A DNA stretch of 64,000 bases, taken from positions 1,425,501-1,489,500 of the forward strand of contig JASJOG010000020.1 of assembly GCA_030142905.1 (NCBI GenBank). The letters run 5' to 3'. Positions 22,542-35,500 of this stretch are shown here, in pieces. The DNA is from Heliopora coerulea (taxonomy: Eukaryota; Cnidaria; Anthozoa; Scleralcyonacea; Helioporidae). The notes under the pieces were generated by a model. It was not told where the DNA came from. It searched no databases and worked only from the letters and a program-made list of their open reading frames with translations. A program made the position numbers and the translations under genes. Numbering within the stretch: the stretch's first letter is position 1; the number at the start of each line of letters is the position of its first letter.

Positions 22542-23538
22542 GCTTGTGTCATTGCAGTCAGCAGAGGTTCCGTTGAAGGATAATGGTACACGTACCGTTG
22601 GTATTTTACAATAGGTATTGACGTTTATTTCACCCTCACTTGATAAAATTCATTAAAGCCTGTGATAAACGATATAATATCGCTTTGCACTGGTGGGCAT
22701 CATGGTGGTACGTGCATTTGATGTAAAGCGGCTACACAATCCCACATTTCTTGCACCTAATCTTGTGCAACGGAAAAATGTTTGACCGAAGTCAAACTTT
22801 CATCCAACCAACATCGTTAGATAAGCAAGTGATGGCCAGTGTTGTTCAACGTTTGAACATTTGTTTGGGTCTTCATTCGACTTTAATTTTTATTAAACGT
22901 TACATGTATATTTTGGAAAATTTATTAGTAAATTATGATTGACACCAAGTTTAACTTGAAGACAGTGGTGAACTGGACTCCAAAGACTTGGAACTACATG
23001 TCGTTATATTTGGCCTCATGGCTGAAAGAAGCAATAAATGGGGACAGTCATGTACAGTAGGTCCATAACACAAGTATATTTCTTTTCTTGTGGAACTATC
23101 AGGCACGTGGAAAAAAATTGCTTTAAACCACTGTACTTTCTTGGGATTAAAAAGAAAACTGTCAAAGAAAAACCAAACTTTTGGTTAACTAACTTTTTGG
23201 CAATAGGTCATGTACTATCACATAGGGGACTGGGGTGACCAGCATATTGACTTCCATGTCAGCCTTGATGTTGGCATCAAAATCCTGTTTATAGGTATTG
23301 TTGCAGTAATTTTAGAGTTTAATTTTATTGAAGCAGTGTAGGAAGAATTTGTCATGGGGGAAAGCGGGCTGAGAGCCTACCATGATCAGTGAACAGCAGA
23401 CTACAGTACAAGGGCTGAATGCCAGTACATGGAAACTGCAGTGATCTGTGTTAGCTTTTGTAACCCATTCTGAAGGGAAAATGTCATTTGACAAATAATT
23501 AGTTTATCAATCTAATGTATTTGCAAATTTATATATTA
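22542..23538. other. Intergenic, no gene recognised
   Basis: Nothing with domain, repeat or RNA-gene character was seen in this kilobase. Confidence 0.35.
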
Positions 23539-23546
23539 ATAATGAC

Positions 23547-24375
23547 CAGTGGCATAGCAAGAGGGTGACAAAGGGGGTGGTTGCCCCAGGTTGCCCATTT
23601 TTGGAAAGTGGGGCACTTTTAGGTTGGAACAGCACTTAGGGTTTCGTGTTTGAATTGCAATGGAGCTTCCTGTTTACAAGTTACAACTATGATAATAATT
23701 TTCCATTTTTGGCATTTAGCTTTTGCCTGATAGCTCTTAAAAGACATAAATAATATAACAGAATTTAAACCATGTGTGTGATTCAAAGTTAATGATGACT
23801 GATGACAATGTTATGAATTGATCACAACTACGAGTATTATAATATCATTTGATATTAAAATTGAAACTTATCAAAAAAAGCTTATCAAAACTTATCTGAG
23901 GTCCACAATGACGCAGTCTAGGATAAGCAACCTAGCCATTCTCTCCATCGAACATGAACTGGCTAATTCTATCAATTTTGACAATGTCATAAATGAGTTT
24001 GCTTCACTGAAGGCCAGAAAAATCAAGATGTGCTTTCAATAGTTAACTTTGCTGTTGGTTATTTAATCCAATAATCACTTGCAATAACATTGAATAGATA
24101 ATAAAAAACAGCTTTATTTAGAATAGCTTTGTTGATGTTTCTTAAGTTTTCTTTCCTGGACATGTAAACATATTGTGTTAAGAACATATTCAGTATAGGT
24201 CGTGTAACAATCAAAAGTAAGTTGTAACAATTAAATAGCAATTTTTTGTCCTTGTTTTTGCGAATGTGTTCCGAAATTTTTCTAAGAAGCCACGCCCACA
24301 GGCCATGGAATATGCCAAGGGGGGTGGCATTTTGGGAATTCACCCTCCGTGGAACTTCTGCTCGCTATGCCACTG
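23547..24375. mobile_element. Non-autonomous hAT element, complete, with 8-bp target duplication
   Basis: The ends are CAGTGGCATAGCAAG and, reversed, CAGTGGCATAGCGAG. ATAATGAC occurs immediately outside both (23539-23546 and 24376-24383), the 8-bp duplication expected of hAT. At 829 bp it is an internal-deletion derivative that still holds the tail of its transposase. Confidence 0.85.
23863..24042 (+). pseudogene. hAT transposase C-terminal dimerisation tail, fragment
   Basis: The frame ends with SRISNLAILSIEHELANSI, then NFDNVINEFASLKARKI and a stop at 24040-24042. RMS.LA.LSIEHE...ID.D.VI..FA..KARK is the C-terminal end of the hATC dimerisation region in one hAT group. The RNase H-like catalytic core is missing, so the element would depend on a relative elsewhere. 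Confidence 0.7.
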
Positions 24376-24604
24376 ATAATGACCAAGATTTAATATAATG
24401 CTGCTTCTTACTGTGTGTTATTTGTGCTCCACTCTTGATATGAAGCACAGCAAAAAAACATGGGCAAACATTTTTGAAAAGAAGTTCTTGGGAATCACCT
24501 GATCTTGGCCAGTCAAAAATGTTTCAAATTTTTGACTTATACAGTATGAGGAGAAAGTAATTTTTAATAGTTGTAATCAAACTTGCTTATAAAAATAAAT
24601 ATTT

Positions 24605-27600
24605 CATCATTTGGCATCCTCTGTTCAGCTTTAAATGCACTTGAGGAACTTGGGAGAACACTCAAAAATGTAGATTTGCTCTGAACTGTCACCCCAATGG
24701 ATTGCATCAGATCATGAACCATTTCTGTAATGCAACAAAGAAGTTGAGGGACAAGGCACTATGCATTGGTTCTAAATATACCAGAACCCAAAAACAATAT
24801 TTAGCTGTCTAAATGAGCAGCACACTAAAGCTTGTTAGAAATGTTTCTGCTTGTTCAAGTTATCTTTGAAATAATGGTTCCCAATGTCAGATTTCTATGA
24901 CTTTAGCTAGTTATCAACAGGGATCATTTCTAAAATTTTTAGTCCAGGGACAAAAATGTCTGAGGATATTACCATGAACATTGGCTATCCTGGGATAGCG
25001 AAAAGAATAAGCATTTGGCTATCCAAGCACTGTCAAAAGAATAGGCATTTGACCAAGTCCAACATAAGATTTAAAAGATAGCACAAGGGGAGATTAACAT
25101 TTACTGTACACTGTGGTGGGAAATCTTGGCTACTGGTAGGTTATTGTTACCCTAAATCAACATTTGAATGATATTGAACACTAGAGATCCAATTTCAATA
25201 AGATTTATATTGTCAGTGATAGTAAACTGTGTTATGTGGGATTGAGAGATATGTTTATTAGTTAAAATTTCTTGATTCTGACACTCAAGCTAATATTGGC
25301 TAATACCAGTTGTCAGTCAAAAAAATGGTGCAGAGTTAATGAAAAGTTCTTCTGTAGGGAGACATCTGCTGCCTATTGCTGGGTTTATAGGTGATGTGCA
25401 CAAGCAAATTTGAGTCTTGATCAGTGGTGTCCCAAAACCTGTTTTCTTTAGGGACTGGTTGTACATAACCCTGATAGCTTATCCGGTGTAGAAATCCTGA
25501 TTGTTTAGTAGGGCTGTCCTGATTTGAGGAGGATGAACTTAAATTTTGCAGAATGTGCCTAACTAGATATTTGGCACATAAGGCTTTGGTCTGGTTGTTC
25601 AAAGCATGACTGTCCCTGGTCATTTGTGAGGATTTGCCTACAGAATGAGCCATTAAGGGTACATGAAACTGGCCTCTGTATATCATTGAGATATTCGAAC
25701 ATTTGTAAACTTGATGTATAGGTGACCCCAATATATTAGGTATCTTGAGAGTACAGTATAACTGGAAATAATCAGACCAACTGGGGCAGATTAACCCATT
25801 GAGGGGCAATGATGCACTTAAGAATTTTATTCTGGCTCATGCCAGACAATTTTATTCAGCATACTAATAGTGGGATCATCATGTCACTCTTTAGTGGGTT
25901 AGCTGCTGGGTTGGTTAAACTGTTATAGGCCAAGGATGCACTTCAGAAATTGATGTTGGCTAATTATTAATGCCATATACAAGCCTTTGGCTGAGGAAAA
26001 TGGCAAGTGTGCAGAGCACTGCATGCCTAACCCAATGCAGGCATGCAGTGGCATGTGAAGGTATATCTACTGTATTTTCTGGGCAATTACCTTTGGGTTA
26101 TCTGTTAATTTTGCTAAAATATATAACCAGTGCAGGTAATGCTGTGGTGTGGGTAATCTGTCGAATTTTTAAGACCAAGGCACATCAAAATGACTGTATC
26201 ATAGCCTATAATACATAGAGCATTTGGAGTGAATCAAAATGCATCAGCATTCAAACAAGTAAACCATCAAATATCTAGATGAAAAGACTTGTGTATTAAT
26301 TCAGAAGTCACAACAGAATAGAAAATGGAAACAAAGGAAGAAAAAATTATATTACTGGATGTATAAGTGGTTTATTTGACTTCATATTACAATCCAGGCA
26401 TTCAAATTGGGTAAAATAATATTTCAACTTTTAACTGACAGTCCATACTTTTCATATTTTGTGGCTAAAAAACCTGTTAATTATTGATGGTCAAAGTCTA
26501 GTCAATTTTAACGACAAATATAGGTGAAGCACCCCTTTATGAACTGCAAAAAGCTAGTCTTTGTTTGAGGACTGAGGTCAGGCATGGTAAAGTTATGTCT
26601 ACAGCCCCTGCTATAGGCTTTCCATTTACGATCAGGTGATTGGGTGGGCTAATGAACCATCTTTAACTAACTACTGAAGTAGTTCAGTGTAGTTTTTCTA
26701 TTGACTTTGTTGTATGGTTTGGGTCATTGTCCTGCTGAAATAGGATTTGATGTTTATACCTCCTAACTGCACAAATGATGGCTACCTGTGTGGTGCATTA
26801 AAATTTGCTTTTACATATTCTGATGCAAAAAACATTCTATGTGGTAGATATGACCGACACTTATGACAGTCAAACACCCCTAAACCTGGATTTTTCCCCC
26901 CACTTTGCTTAGCAGTGGGTGTCAGGCATTCAGCATTAAATTCCTAGCCAGAGCACCTGCAAACATGTCATGTCACATTCTCCAAATATTTTAAATGGAG
27001 ATTTATTCATCCCAAGAGACTTTTTCCAACTGTTTTTTTGGTTCAATTCATATGTATATTTGTTGTGCTGTCTAAGTAAAAGAATTCAAGGGGCAAATTT
27101 GGATTTCTATTTTTTAGTAATAGCATTTTCATGTCCATTATGAACAACAACATTATACTTACAGTTGCATCAGTGAAAAGTTGTTACAAATTGTGTCCTT
27201 AAAAAGATGGATAACTTTTGATGGCCATGAAAAGTGACTAGAGTTGAGTCCTTCAAAAAGTGAAAATTGGATCAGACTCAAGTCGAGTCAATGACTGTAG
27301 TCATTACAACACTGAAGATAGCAATCATGAAAGGCAGAAAAGCAGATCCCATGAACTCTATGAATGAATGAACTCTAACTAAAGAATGCAAATTGACACT
27401 TAAACGATTAAATAAACCACTGAATACAACAAAAATTTCCTTTTAGGGACAGAGCACCAGAGTAACAGAATTCTTTTTCAGAATTATTCTATTTTGCAAC
27501 ATTTGAAATCTGAAGAATACGTTTTATAATTATTGAGTACAAATTATCATTAACAACAATCATCAAGAACTATAAATTATGTCTTATAGTACAGTAATTT

Positions 27601-27755
27601 ATTGTCCAATTTTTTTTCTTATTTTATTTCAATAGGTTACCAACTATAATTCCTGGCAAACTGGAATTTTTTTCCACTCAAATCAACTGTATTATTGGGA
27701 GAAACTAAGTTGAATTTTTGACACAGGTGGATTTAATGTTGTATACAAATTTAGA
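24605..27755. repeat. Left arm of a large, diverged inverted repeat
   Basis: This stretch matches, reversed, the right arm from about 56,609 to the window end. Anchors include ACCATTTCTG near 24720 with CAGAAATGGT near 63875, AACTGGGGCAGATTAACCC near 25780 with GGGTTAATCTGCCCCAGTT near 62890, and GTTGTATACAAATTTAG near 27740 with its mirror near 56615. Similarity is patchy, roughly four bases in five by eye, with large indels. It contains a Tc1-type transposase fossil. The outer limit may lie beyond what the window lets me compare. Confidence 0.8.
26520..27400 (-). pseudogene. Tc1/mariner-type transposase fossil (left arm)
   Basis: On the minus strand, 26752-26705 reads HQILFQQDNDPNHTTK, the FQQDN.P.HT motif around the second catalytic Asp of Tc1 transposases. 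Upstream, SWDE and then SPFKIFGEC occur where Tc1 proteins have W.DES.F.IFG, the first catalytic Asp. Stops and frameshifts are frequent, and the final ENLW region has decayed to ESL followed by a stop. It is inactive. Confidence 0.65.
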
Positions 27756-27865
27756 TGTATATACAATTTAAATATACAATTTAAATACATATTTGACTGT
27801 ATGTACATATATGACAATGACTGTAGATATATGTACATATATGACAATGACATGTCGTCATGGTT
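27756..27865. repeat. AT-rich stretch with a short direct duplication
   Basis: ATATGTACATATATGACAAT occurs twice about 30 bp apart (roughly 27800-27850), directly before the telomere-like repeat. Confidence 0.6.
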
Positions 27866-27909
27866 GGTTAGGGTTAGGGTTTAGGGTTAGGGTTTAGGGT
27901 TAGGGTTAG
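27866..27909 (+). repeat. Short interstitial telomere-like repeat, mixed TTAGGG/TTTAGGG
   Basis: About 44 bp of TTAGGG units in which two are TTTAGGG, giving alternating 6- and 7-base steps. TTAGGG is the animal telomere unit. The tract is internal: unrelated sequence and a LINE follow on the right. Confidence 0.85.
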
Positions 27910-28035
27910 CAAACACCAGATGCACCCAAATCTTCTTGTTTGGCGTTGATTCCGATCGTCTGGAACTCGATTGGCAGGAGATATCCACGCTTGGAAATTC
28001 GGCCCAATAGCAAAGGGCCCAATAGACCATGTGAG

Positions 28036-29538
28036 CCATGTAGATAGAAGATAGATAGAAGAACTTTATTTACCCACGCTAACATCGTCAGTATGAAACT
28101 GATTTCCACGATGGGCGTGCACATGAACATTATAAGCTACTACAAAAGTATAGTAAATTGTTACAAAAGTTTTAGAAATTATTATAATACAGAAGATAAA
28201 ATCATTAGGGATTACTATTACACTAGAAAAAGTTCATGAGAGAAAGAGTTCAAAGATTGAAAGTAATATAATTATAAGTTTATGATTGTTCTATTTACAG
28301 TTGTATCCTCTGAATTTAGGCTAGAGAATAGTATGAGCAGCAAGTTTTCTTTTAAAACAAGTAAATGATTTTGTCACTCTAAGCTCTTCTGGTAATGAAT
28401 TCCATATCGAACCCCCATTAAACATAAAGCTCTTTTTCATATTGTTTGTACAAGGTTTAGGCAAACAAAGTGTGCCTGAGTTGTTCCGAAGATTGTATTT
28501 TATCAATTCATTTTTGAATGTAAAGAGTTCACTGAGGCAGTGTGGTCCCAAGTTATTTAATATTTTAAACATTGTTTTGGCTTTAGTTTTAATTCGTTGT
28601 TCTTTTAGAGGTTCCCACCCCAGCATGCTCAGAACAGTTTCTTGGTTTACCTCATTAGGTACATTTGCTATAATTCGAGCAGCTCTGTTGTGAAGTCTCT
28701 GAAGGCGTGTGGATTGTGTCTCTCCAAATACATTCCAAACTTCAGAGCAGTAGTTAAAGTGGGGTTGAATAATAGCATTATATACTGACCGAATTGTGTT
28801 TTGATCAACAAAATCTCGCAAACGTTTAAGGGCATATATTCCAGATGATACTTTCTTGCATATGTTGTCAGTATTGCTTTTCGAAGACAAATGCTGGTCA
28901 AGAATTACGCCTAGAATTTTGCTTTCAGAGACTTGTTCAATTTGTTTATCCTCGATATTGATTTATAGGTTGTTTATCAGAAATTTTATTTAATATTGGT
29001 TTAGTCCCAATTAACATAAATTTAGTTTTTGCAACATTCAGGCTGAGTTTGTTTGATATAAGCCATTTCCGAAGTCTTTCTAAATCTGAATTCACTGCAT
29101 CCACAACCTCATTCAGTGAGTTACCAGCTGCTGTAATATTTGTATCATCTGCAAATAACTGGGGTTTAGTTTGAGCAAGACATGATGGCAGATCATTTAT
29201 GTAAAGCAAAAAGAACAGGGGACCCAAAATAGAGCCTTGTGGTACTCCACATTTAATATTACATTCAGATGAGATAGATCCATTCACTTCACATTTCTGT
29301 TTACGATTAGTTAAGTAGGACTTAAGAAGGGAGTAGGCATTACCTTTGATTCCATATAGTGATAACTTATCCAGTAAAATTTGGTGGTTAACAGTATCAA
29401 AGGCCTTTTTTAGGTCTATGAATACAATAAGATTAAACAATTTTCTATCCATGTTTATGTACCAGTCATTAGTACAATCTAGTAAGGCTGTAGCAGTTGA
29501 ATGGAGCTCACGGAAGCCAAACTGATGTTCAGAAAACA
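28036..29538 (-). mobile_element. 5'-truncated CR1/L2-like LINE
   Basis: The element runs right to left. It ends with a 3' tail of TTCTATCTATC-type repeats near 28036-28056, preceded by AATAAAG, and is cut at its 5' end at about 29538, exactly where satellite-like sequence begins. Truncation within the reverse transcriptase is the usual result of incomplete target-primed reverse transcription. Confidence 0.8.
28321..29536 (-). pseudogene. LINE reverse transcriptase, truncated and frameshifted
   Basis: From 29536 leftwards the frame reads SEHQFGFR..HST, then FIDLKKAFDTVNH (motif A), GVPQGSILGPLF (motif B), FADDTN (motif C, catalytic DD intact) and KLSLNVAKTKFM. A single-base shift near 28962 ends this frame after NQYRG. 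The next frame resumes with NIEDKQ and SESKILGVILDQHL, and runs through a thumb region (IQPHFNYCSEVW) to a stop at 28321. The endonuclease and the first reverse transcriptase motifs are missing. The motif spelling suggests the CR1/L2 or Jockey group. It cannot be active. Confidence 0.85.
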
Positions 29539-32500
29539 GTTAAAATGCGAAAGATTAGGGCAAAGAATGAGGTTTTGCATCGATTTGAATCATTTTAGGC
29601 TAAATTGATTTGAGTTTTCGAGGTCGAAAAATTTCACCAAAACGTAAAGGGATTGACCCATGGTTTGGGGATATTCTCCGACCATTTTGAAACCTTCAAA
29701 ACAAGGTTAAAATGGAAAAGATTAGGACAAAGAATGAAGTTTTGCACTGATTTGGGTCATTTTAGGCTAAATTAATCTGGTTTTTTGAGGTCGAAAAATA
29801 TCACCAAAAAGTAAAGGGCTTAACCCATGGTTTTGGGCGATTTTACGACCATTTTCAAAATTTCGAAATGAGGTTTAAATGGGAAAGATCGGGGCAAAGA
29901 ATGAGGTTTTGCACTGATTTGGGTCATTTTAGGCTAAATTGATTTGATTTTTCGAGGTGGAAAAATATCACCAAAAAGTACGCCCATTCTTTTGGGCGAT
30001 TTTACGACCATTTTGAAACCTTCGAAATAAGGTTAAAATGAGAAAGATTGTGGAAAAAATGAACTTTTCCACTGATTTGGGTTATTTTTTAGCCTAAATT
30101 CATTTGATTTAATCAGGTCGAAGAACGTCACCAAAAAGCAAAGGGGTTTTGGATATTTTTTCGACCAATTTCCAACTTCCGAAATAACCGAAAAATATGA
30201 AAGGTTATTGCATAGAAGCTAGATATAAATTGATTTGAGTGGTTTTTGAGAGAAATTACGTTGAAAATTTTAGGTGGAAAATTTTAACGAAAAAGTAAAG
30301 GTATTAACATTTGGTTTTTGACGATTTTTAGACCGATTTCCAACTTTCGAAATAAGACCAGAATATAAAAGTTCATTCCATAGAACATAGTTTTGGAGTG
30401 ATTTGAGTGGTTTTTGAGCGAAATTACGTTGAAAATTTGAGGTGGGAAAATTTGACCAAAATGTAAAGGAGTTAACCTTTGGTTTTTGACGATTTTTCGA
30501 CCAATTTTCAACTTTCGAAATAAGTTTTGAAAATGAAAGTTTATTGCATAGAAAGTAATTTTACAGTGATTTGAGTGGTTTTTGAGCGAAATTACGTTGA
30601 AAATTTGAGATGAAAAAATTTGACAAAAATGTAAAGGAGTTAATCTTTGGTTTTTGACGATTTTTCGACCAATTTTCAACTTTCGAAATAAGAGCAGAAT
30701 CTGAAAGTTTATTGCATAGAAAGTAGTTTTGCAGTGATTTGAGTGGTTTTTGAGCGAGATTACGTTGATAATTTGAGGTGGAAAAATTTGACCAAAAAGT
30801 AAAGGGGTTAACTTTTGGTTTTTGACGATTTTTCGACCAATTTTCAACTTTGGAAATAAGTGCAGAATCTGAAAGTTTATTACAAAGAAAGTAGTTTTGC
30901 AGTGATTTGAGTTGTTTTTGACAAAAATTACGTTGATAATTTGAGGTGGAAAAATTTGACCAAAATGTAAAGGGGTTAACCTTTGGTTTTTGACGATTTT
31001 TCGACCAATTTTCAACTTTTGAAATAAGAGCAGAATCTGAAAGTTTATTGCATAGAAAGTAGTTTTGCAGTGATTTGACTGGTTTTTAATCGAAATAACG
31101 TTGATTATTTGAGGTGGGAAAATTTGACCAAAATGTAAAGGGGTTAACCTTTGGTTTTTGACGATTTTTCGACCAATTTTCAACTTTCGAAATAAGAGCA
31201 GAATATGAAAGTTTATTGCATAGAAAGTAGTTTTGCAGTGATTTGAGTGGTTTTTGAGCGAAATTACGTTGATAATTTGAGGTGGGAAAATTTGACCAAA
31301 ATGTAAAGGGGTTAACCTTTGGTTTTTGACGATTTTTCGACCAATTTTCAACTTTCGAAATAAGAGCAGAATATGAAAGTTTATTGCATAGAAAGTAGTT
31401 TTGCAGTGATTTGAGTGGTTTTTGAGGAAAATTACGTTGATAATTTGAGGTGGAAAAATTTGACCAAAATGTAAAGGGGTTAACCTTTGGTTTTTGACGA
31501 TTTTTCGACCAATTTTCAACTTTCGAAATAAGAGCAGAATATGAAAGTTTATTGCATAGAAAGTAGTTTTGCAGTGATTTGAGTGGTTTTTGAGCGAAAT
31601 TACGTTGATAATTTGAGGTGGGAAAATTTGACCAAAATGTAAAGGGGTTAACCTTTGGTTTTTGACGATTTTTCGACCAATTTTCAACTTTCGAAATAAG
31701 AGCAGAATCTGAAAGTTTATTGCATAGAAAGTAGTTTTGCAGTGATTTGAGTGGTTTTTGAGCGAAATTACGTTGATAATTTGAGGTGGAAAAATTTGAC
31801 CAAAATGTAAAGGGGTTAACCTTTGGTTTTTGACGATTTTTCGACCAATTTTCAACTTTCGAAATAAGAGCAGAATCTGAAAGTTTATTGCATAGAAAGA
31901 AGTTTTGCAGTGATTTGAGTGGTTTTTGAGCGAAATTACGTTGATAATTTGAGGTGGAAAAATTTGACCAAAATGTAAAGGGGTTAACCTTTGGTTTTTG
32001 ACGATTTTTCGACCAATTTTCAACTTTCGAAATAATAGCAGAATCTGAAAGTTCATTGCATAGAAAGAAGTTTTGCAGTGATTTGAGTGGTTTTTGAGCG
32101 AAATTACGTTGATAATTTGAGGTGGGAAAATTTGACCAAAATGTAAAGGGGTTAACCTTTGGTTTTTGACGATTTTTCGACCAATTTTCAACTTTCGAAA
32201 TAAGAGCAGAATATGAAAGTTTATTGCATAGAAAGTAGTTTTGCAGTGATTTGAGTGGTTTTTGAGCGAAATTACGTTGATAATTTGAGGTGGAAAAATT
32301 TGACCAAAATGTAAAGGGGTTAACCTTTGGTTTTTGACGATTTTTCGACCAATTTTCAACTTTCGAAATAAGAGCAGAATCTGAAAGTTTATTTCATAGA
32401 AAGTAGTTTTGCAGTGATTTGAGTGGTTTTTGAGCGAAATTACGTTGATAATTTGAGGTGGGAAAATTTGACCAAAATGTAAAAGGGTTAACCTTTGGTT

Positions 32501-35500
32501 TTTGACGATTTTTCGACCAATTTTCAACTTTCGAAATAAGAGCAGAATCTGAATGTTTATTGCATAGAAAGTAGTTTTGCAGTGATTTGAGTGGTTTTTG
32601 AGGAAAATTACGTTGATAATTTGAGGTGGGAAAATTTGACCAAAATGTAAAGGGGTTAACCTTTGGTTTTTGACGATTTTTCGACCAATTTTCAACTTTC
32701 GAAATAAGAGCAGAATCTGAAAGTTTATTGCATAGAAAGTAGTTTTGCAGTGATTTGAGTGGTTTTTGAGCGAAATTACGTTGATAATTTGAGGTGGGAA
32801 AATTTGACCAAAATGTAAAGGGGTTAACCTTTGGTTTTTGACGATTTTTCGACCAATTTTCAACTTTCGAAATAAGAGCAGAATATGAAAGTTTATTGCA
32901 TAGAAAGTAGTTTTGGAGTGATTTGAGTGGTTTTTGAGCGAAATTACGTTGATAATTTGAGGTGGAAAAATTTGACCAAAATGTAAAGGGGTTAACCTTT
33001 GGTTTTTGACGATTTTTCCACCAATTTTCAACTTTCGAAATAAGAGCAGAATATGAAAGTTTATTGCATAGAAAGTAGTTTTGCAGTGATTTGAGTGGTT
33101 TTTGAGCGAAATTACTTTGATAATTTGAGGTGGGAAAATTTGACCAAAATGTAAAGGGGTTAACCTTTGGTTTTTGACGATTTTTCGACCAATTTTCAAC
33201 TTTCGAAATAAGAGCAGAATATGAAAGTTTATTGCATAGAAAGTAGTTTTGCAGTGATTTGAGTGGTTTTTAAGCGAAATTACGTTGATAATTTGAGGTG
33301 GGAAAATTTGACCAAAATGTAAAGGGGTTAACCTTTGGTTGTTGACGATTTTTCGACCAATTTTCAACTTTCGAAATAAGAGCAGAATATGAAAGTTTAT
33401 TGCATAGAAAGTAGTTTTGGAGTGATTTGAGTGGTTTTTGAGCGAAATTACGTTGATAATTTGAGGTGGGAAAATTTGACCAAAATGTAAAGGGGTTAAC
33501 CTTTGGTTTTTGACGATTTTTCGACCAATTTTCAACTTTCGAAATAAGAGCAGAATATGAAAGTTTATTGCATAGAAAGAAGTTTTGCAGTGATTTGAGT
33601 GGTTTTTGAGCGAAATTACGTTAATAATTTGAGGTGGAAAAATTTGACCAAAATGTAAAGGGGTTAACCTTTGGTTTTTGACGATTTTTCGACCAATTTT
33701 CAACTTTCGAAATAAGAGCAGAATCTGAAAGTTTATTGCATAGAAAGTAGTTTTGCAGTGATTTGAGTGGTTTTTGAGCGAAATTACTTTGATAATTTGA
33801 GGTGGAAAAATTTGACCAAAATGTAAAGGGGTTAACCTTTGGTTTTTGACGATTTTTCGACCAATTTTCAACTTTCGAAATAAGAGCAGAATATGAAAGT
33901 TTATTGCATAGAAAGAAGTTTTGCAGTGATTTGAGTGGTTTTTGAGCGAAATTACGTTGATAATTTGAGGTGGGAAAATTTGACCAAAATGTAAAGGGGT
34001 TAACCTTTGGTTTTTGACGATTTTTCGACCAATTTTCAACTTTCGAAATAAGAGCAGAATCTGAAAGTTTATTGCATAGAAAGTAGTTTTGCAGTGATTT
34101 GAGTGGTTTTTGAGCGAAATTACGTTGATAATTTGAGGTGGAAAAATTTGACCAAAATGTAAAGGGGTTAACCTTTGGTTTTTGACGATTTTTCGACCAA
34201 TTTTCAACTTTCGAAATAAGAGCAGAATCTGAAAGTTTATTTCATAGAAAGTAGTTTTGCAGTGATTTGAGTGGTTTTTGAGCGAAATTACGTTGATAAT
34301 TTGAGGTGGGAAAATTTGACCAAAATGTAAAGGGGTTAACCTTTGGTTTTTGACGATTTTTCGACCAATTTTCAACTTTCGAAATAAGAGCAGAATCTGA
34401 AAGTTTATTTCATAGAAAGTAGTTTTGCAGTGATTTGAGTGGTTTTTGAGCGAAATTACGTTGATAATTTGAGGTGGGAAAATTTGACCAAAATGTAAAG
34501 GGGTTAACCTTTGGTTTTTGACGATTTTTCGACCAATTTTCAACTTTCGAAATAAGAGCAGAATATGAAAGTTTATTTCATAGAAAGTAGTTTTGCAGTG
34601 ATTTGAGTGGTTTTTGAGTGAAATTAAGTTGATAATTTGAGGTGGGAAAATTTGACCAAAATGTAAAAGGGTTAACCTTTGGTTTTTGACGATTTTTCGA
34701 CCAATTTTCAACTTTCGAAATAAGAGCAGAATATGAAAGTTTATTGCATAGAAAGTAGTTTTGCAGTGATTTGAGTGGTTTTTGAGCGAAATTACGTTGA
34801 TAATTTGAGGTGGAAAAATTTGACCAAAATGTAAAGGGGTTAACCTTTGGTTTTTGACGATTTTTCGACCAATTTTCAACTTTCGAAATAAGAGCAGAAT
34901 CTGAAAGTTTATTGCATAGAAAGTAGTTTTGCAGTGATTTGAGTGGTTTTTGAGCGAAATTACGTTGATAATTTGAGGTGGGAAAATTTTACCAAAATGT
35001 AAAGGGGTTAACCTTTGGTTTTTGACGATTTTTCGACCAATTTTCAACTTTCGAAATAAGAGCAGAATATGAAAGTTTATTGCATAGAAAGAAGTTTTGC
35101 AGTGATTTGAGTGGTTTTTGAGCGAAATTACGTTGATAATTTGAGGTGGAAAAATTTGACCAAAATGTAAAGGGGTTAACCTTTGGTTTTTGACGATTTT
35201 TCGACCAATTTTCAACTTTCGAAATAATAGCAGAATCTGAAAGTTTATTGCATAGAAAGTAGTTTTGCAGTGATTTGAGTGGTTTTTTAGCGAAATTACG
35301 TTGATAATTTGAGGTGGGAAAATTTGACCAAAATGTAAAGGGGTTAACCTTTGGTTTTTGACGATTTTTCGACCAATTTTCAACTTTCGAAATAAGAGCA
35401 GAATCTGAAAGTTTATTGCATAGAAAGTAGTTTTGCAGTGATTTGAGTGGTTTTTGAGGAAAATTACGTTGATAATTTGAGGTGGGAAAATTTGACCAAA

